From NCBI GenBank assembly GCA_002683775.1, contig NYTT01000025.1, forward strand, positions 1-7,593: a stretch of DNA of 7,593 nucleotides, in the 5' to 3' direction. Made by a program: the position numbers and the translations under genes. The notes under the pieces are model-generated. The model saw only the letters and a list, made by a program, of their open reading frames with translations. It ran no database searches and was not told the origin of the DNA. Shown here in pieces: positions 6,979 to 7,593 of the stretch. The stretch comes from Flavobacteriales bacterium. Lineage in GTDB: Bacteria; Bacteroidota; Bacteroidia; Flavobacteriales; BACL11. How positions within the stretch are numbered: position 1 is the stretch's first letter; each line of letters begins with the position of its first letter.

Positions 6979-7303
6979 GTCTTTCTGAGATTAATAATTT
7001 TAATACATTTGAGTATACTTCTTCTAATTCTTTTGGATTTTCACTGTAAAAATTAAGTGTTGTAAAAAAGTCTAACTCAGAGATATTGTTTTTTTTATAT
7101 ATTTCTGAATAAGTGTTTGCAAGCAATTTTTCAGTATTAGTTTTATTTTTTTTCTTAGTAATTTTAAATGAAGATTTCGCTAATTGAATCTCTTTTAAGA
7201 CATTTTCGAACAATGTTTTTTCAAGTATATTTTCTTTTTTTTTAAGATTGGGCTCTGAACATGACAATAACCAACAACTAATTATTAATAAGTATATTTT
7301 CAT
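6959..7303 (-). CDS. Small lipoprotein, DUF4296-like, function unknown
   Basis: A 114-residue protein. Seen: Lys2 followed by a hydrophobic signal segment (3-13) and a lipobox LLSC with the lipidated Cys15, so the mature protein is a membrane-anchored lipoprotein of about 100 residues. The mature part is Lys/Glu-rich and predicted helical, and ends with ISELDFFTTLNFYSENPKE and then LEEVYSNVLKLL (74-104). The spacing of Asp-Phe, Phe-Tyr, Asn-Pro and the final VY..V...L fits the C-terminal signature I remember for DUF4296, a Bacteroidota lipoprotein family of unknown role. The middle (50-70) is unusually Lys/Asn/Thr-rich and contains no recognisable motif. The ATG is 4 nt from a TATATTTG box, so the transcript is probably leaderless. 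A run of nine T's at 7235-7243 (Lys codons) keeps the frame. The 3' end overlaps the convergent epimerase gene by 20 bp. Confidence 0.8.
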   Translation of the reverse strand: MKIYLLIISCWLLSCSEPNLKKKENILEKTLFENVLKEIQLAKSSFKITKKKNKTNTEKLLANTYSEIYKKNNISELDFFTTLNFYSENPKELEEVYSNVLKLLISERPITDQK

Positions 7304-7307
7304 GTAA

Positions 7308-7315
7308 CAAATATA
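7308..7315 (-). promoter_or_regulatory. Bacteroidota -7 promoter box for the DUF4296-like lipoprotein gene
   Basis: The minus strand reads TATATTTG followed by T, an exact TAnnTTTG(Y) match. Its last base is 4 nt from the ATG at 7303, the same spacing as in the epimerase gene, so a leaderless mRNA is predicted. Confidence 0.6.
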
Positions 7316-7339
7316 TTGTAATTTAAACTAGTATTTATG

Positions 7340-7347
7340 TATATTTG
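7340..7347 (+). promoter_or_regulatory. Bacteroidota -7 promoter box for the repeat lipoprotein gene
   Basis: TATATTTG followed by C is an exact TAnnTTTG(Y) match, with a possible -33 TTG at 7316-7318 (21 bp upstream). It is 31 nt from the ATG at 7379, the longest leader in the window. AAGG at 7373-7376 is too close to the ATG (2 nt) to be a normal Shine-Dalgarno site. It is divergent from the box at 7308-7315. Confidence 0.6.
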
Positions 7348-7378
7348 CTACAGTTATTAACCAAACAAAATTAAGGTC

Positions 7379-7593
7379 ATGAAAAAATTAATGTATTTAT
7401 TTGTTGCAGCTATGTTCTTTGTATTCACTGCATGTGGAGGAGGTGAAACAGCAACTGAAGAGGTAGCACCAGCAGTAGAAGAAGCAACTGAAGAGGTAGC
7501 ACCAGCAGTAGAAGAAGCAACTGAAGAGGAAGCACCAGCAGCAGAAGCAACTGAAGAAGCAACTGAAGAAGCAACTGAAGAAGCAACTGAAGA
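7379..7593 (+). CDS. Acidic Glu/Ala/Thr/Pro-repeat lipoprotein, 3'-truncated
   Basis: The frame is open to the right edge; 71 complete codons are visible and the stop lies outside. Seen: MKKLMYLFVAAMFFVFTAC, a lipoprotein signal peptide with a slightly loose lipobox (FTAC, lipidated Cys19), then a GGG linker and from residue 23 onward only Glu, Ala, Thr, Val and Pro. The repeats are two ATEEVAPAVEE units, a 10-residue variant (ATEEEAPAAE), then ATEE units continuing off the window. The mature protein would be strongly acidic, probably disordered or helical, and anchored in a membrane, possibly on the cell surface. No enzymatic domain is visible, though one could follow the repeats beyond the edge. 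Similar short acidic-repeat lipoproteins occur in marine Bacteroidota from memory; no function is known to me. It has its own promoter and leader of about 25 nt. Confidence 0.8.
   Translation, partial: MKKLMYLFVAAMFFVFTACGGGETATEEVAPAVEEATEEVAPAVEEATEEEAPAAEATEEATEEATEEATE
7451..7546 (+). repeat. 33-bp coding tandem repeat, two identical units plus a 30-bp variant
   Basis: Units at 7451-7483 and 7484-7516 are identical base for base, encoding ATEEVAPAVEE. The third (7517-7546) has two substitutions (Val to Glu, Val to Ala) and lacks one Glu codon. All lengths are multiples of three, so copy-number changes keep the reading frame. Confidence 0.9.
7547..7593 (+). repeat. 12-bp coding tandem repeat (ATEE units), running off the edge
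   Basis: GCAACTGAAGAA occurs three times in full (7547, 7559, 7571) and an 11-base partial unit follows at 7583, all identical. It shares its first 9-10 bases with the 33-bp unit, so it probably arose from the same ancestral segment by slippage. Its true length is unknown because the window ends inside it. Confidence 0.9.

Noticed and set aside
7451..7593. Tandem repeats as a CRISPR array or minisatellite outside genes
   Set aside because: The units are contiguous with no spacers and are in frame with a lipoprotein signal peptide, so they are coding repeats.

Overview
The window looks like a piece of a low-GC Bacteroidota chromosome, probably a flavobacterium-like or marine lineage. Four things support this. 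Base composition is AT-rich. The Bacteroidota-type -7 promoter box TAnnTTTG stands just upstream of six of the nine genes. Shine-Dalgarno sequences are almost absent. Two short lipoproteins are present, one of them DUF4296-like, a family I know mainly from Bacteroidota. The species cannot be named from the sequence alone.

Layout, left to right. Bases 1-684 hold the 3' part of a class I glutamine amidotransferase-like hydrolase (peptidase C26, PuuD-like) whose start lies outside the window. At 759-1217 is a small membrane protein of the 'small multidrug export' family (COG2426/PF06695). At 1265-4637 is a probable three-gene operon: gpmI (cofactor-independent phosphoglycerate mutase), an M20-family dipeptidase, and a small two-helix membrane protein resembling DUF6141. 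Tail-to-tail with it, overlapping by 18 bp, is tyrS (tyrosyl-tRNA synthetase, minus strand, 4620-5888). An 85-bp divergent intergenic region then leads to an NAD-dependent epimerase/dehydratase (plus strand, 5974-6978), which overlaps by 20 bp a minus-strand DUF4296-like lipoprotein (6959-7303). A second divergent promoter region (7304-7378) starts a lipoprotein that runs off the right edge and is built almost entirely of acidic Glu/Ala/Thr/Pro repeats.

Most genes are core housekeeping: lower glycolysis (GpmI), peptide catabolism (M20 dipeptidase) and translation (TyrS). I see no phage, insertion sequence, CRISPR, toxin-antitoxin or defence genes, no tRNA or rRNA, and no convincing hairpin terminator. 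No intergenic gap exceeds 100 bases.

The points most worth a second look are: -7 boxes so close to start codons (4, 4 and 7 nt) that several mRNAs should be leaderless or nearly so; the perfect 33-bp and 12-bp coding repeats in the truncated lipoprotein; two overlapping convergent gene ends; an ATCTAA repeat cluster in the tyrS/epimerase divergent region; and an apparent rise in GC from late gpmI through the dipeptidase gene. I did not find a clearly new multi-gene system.
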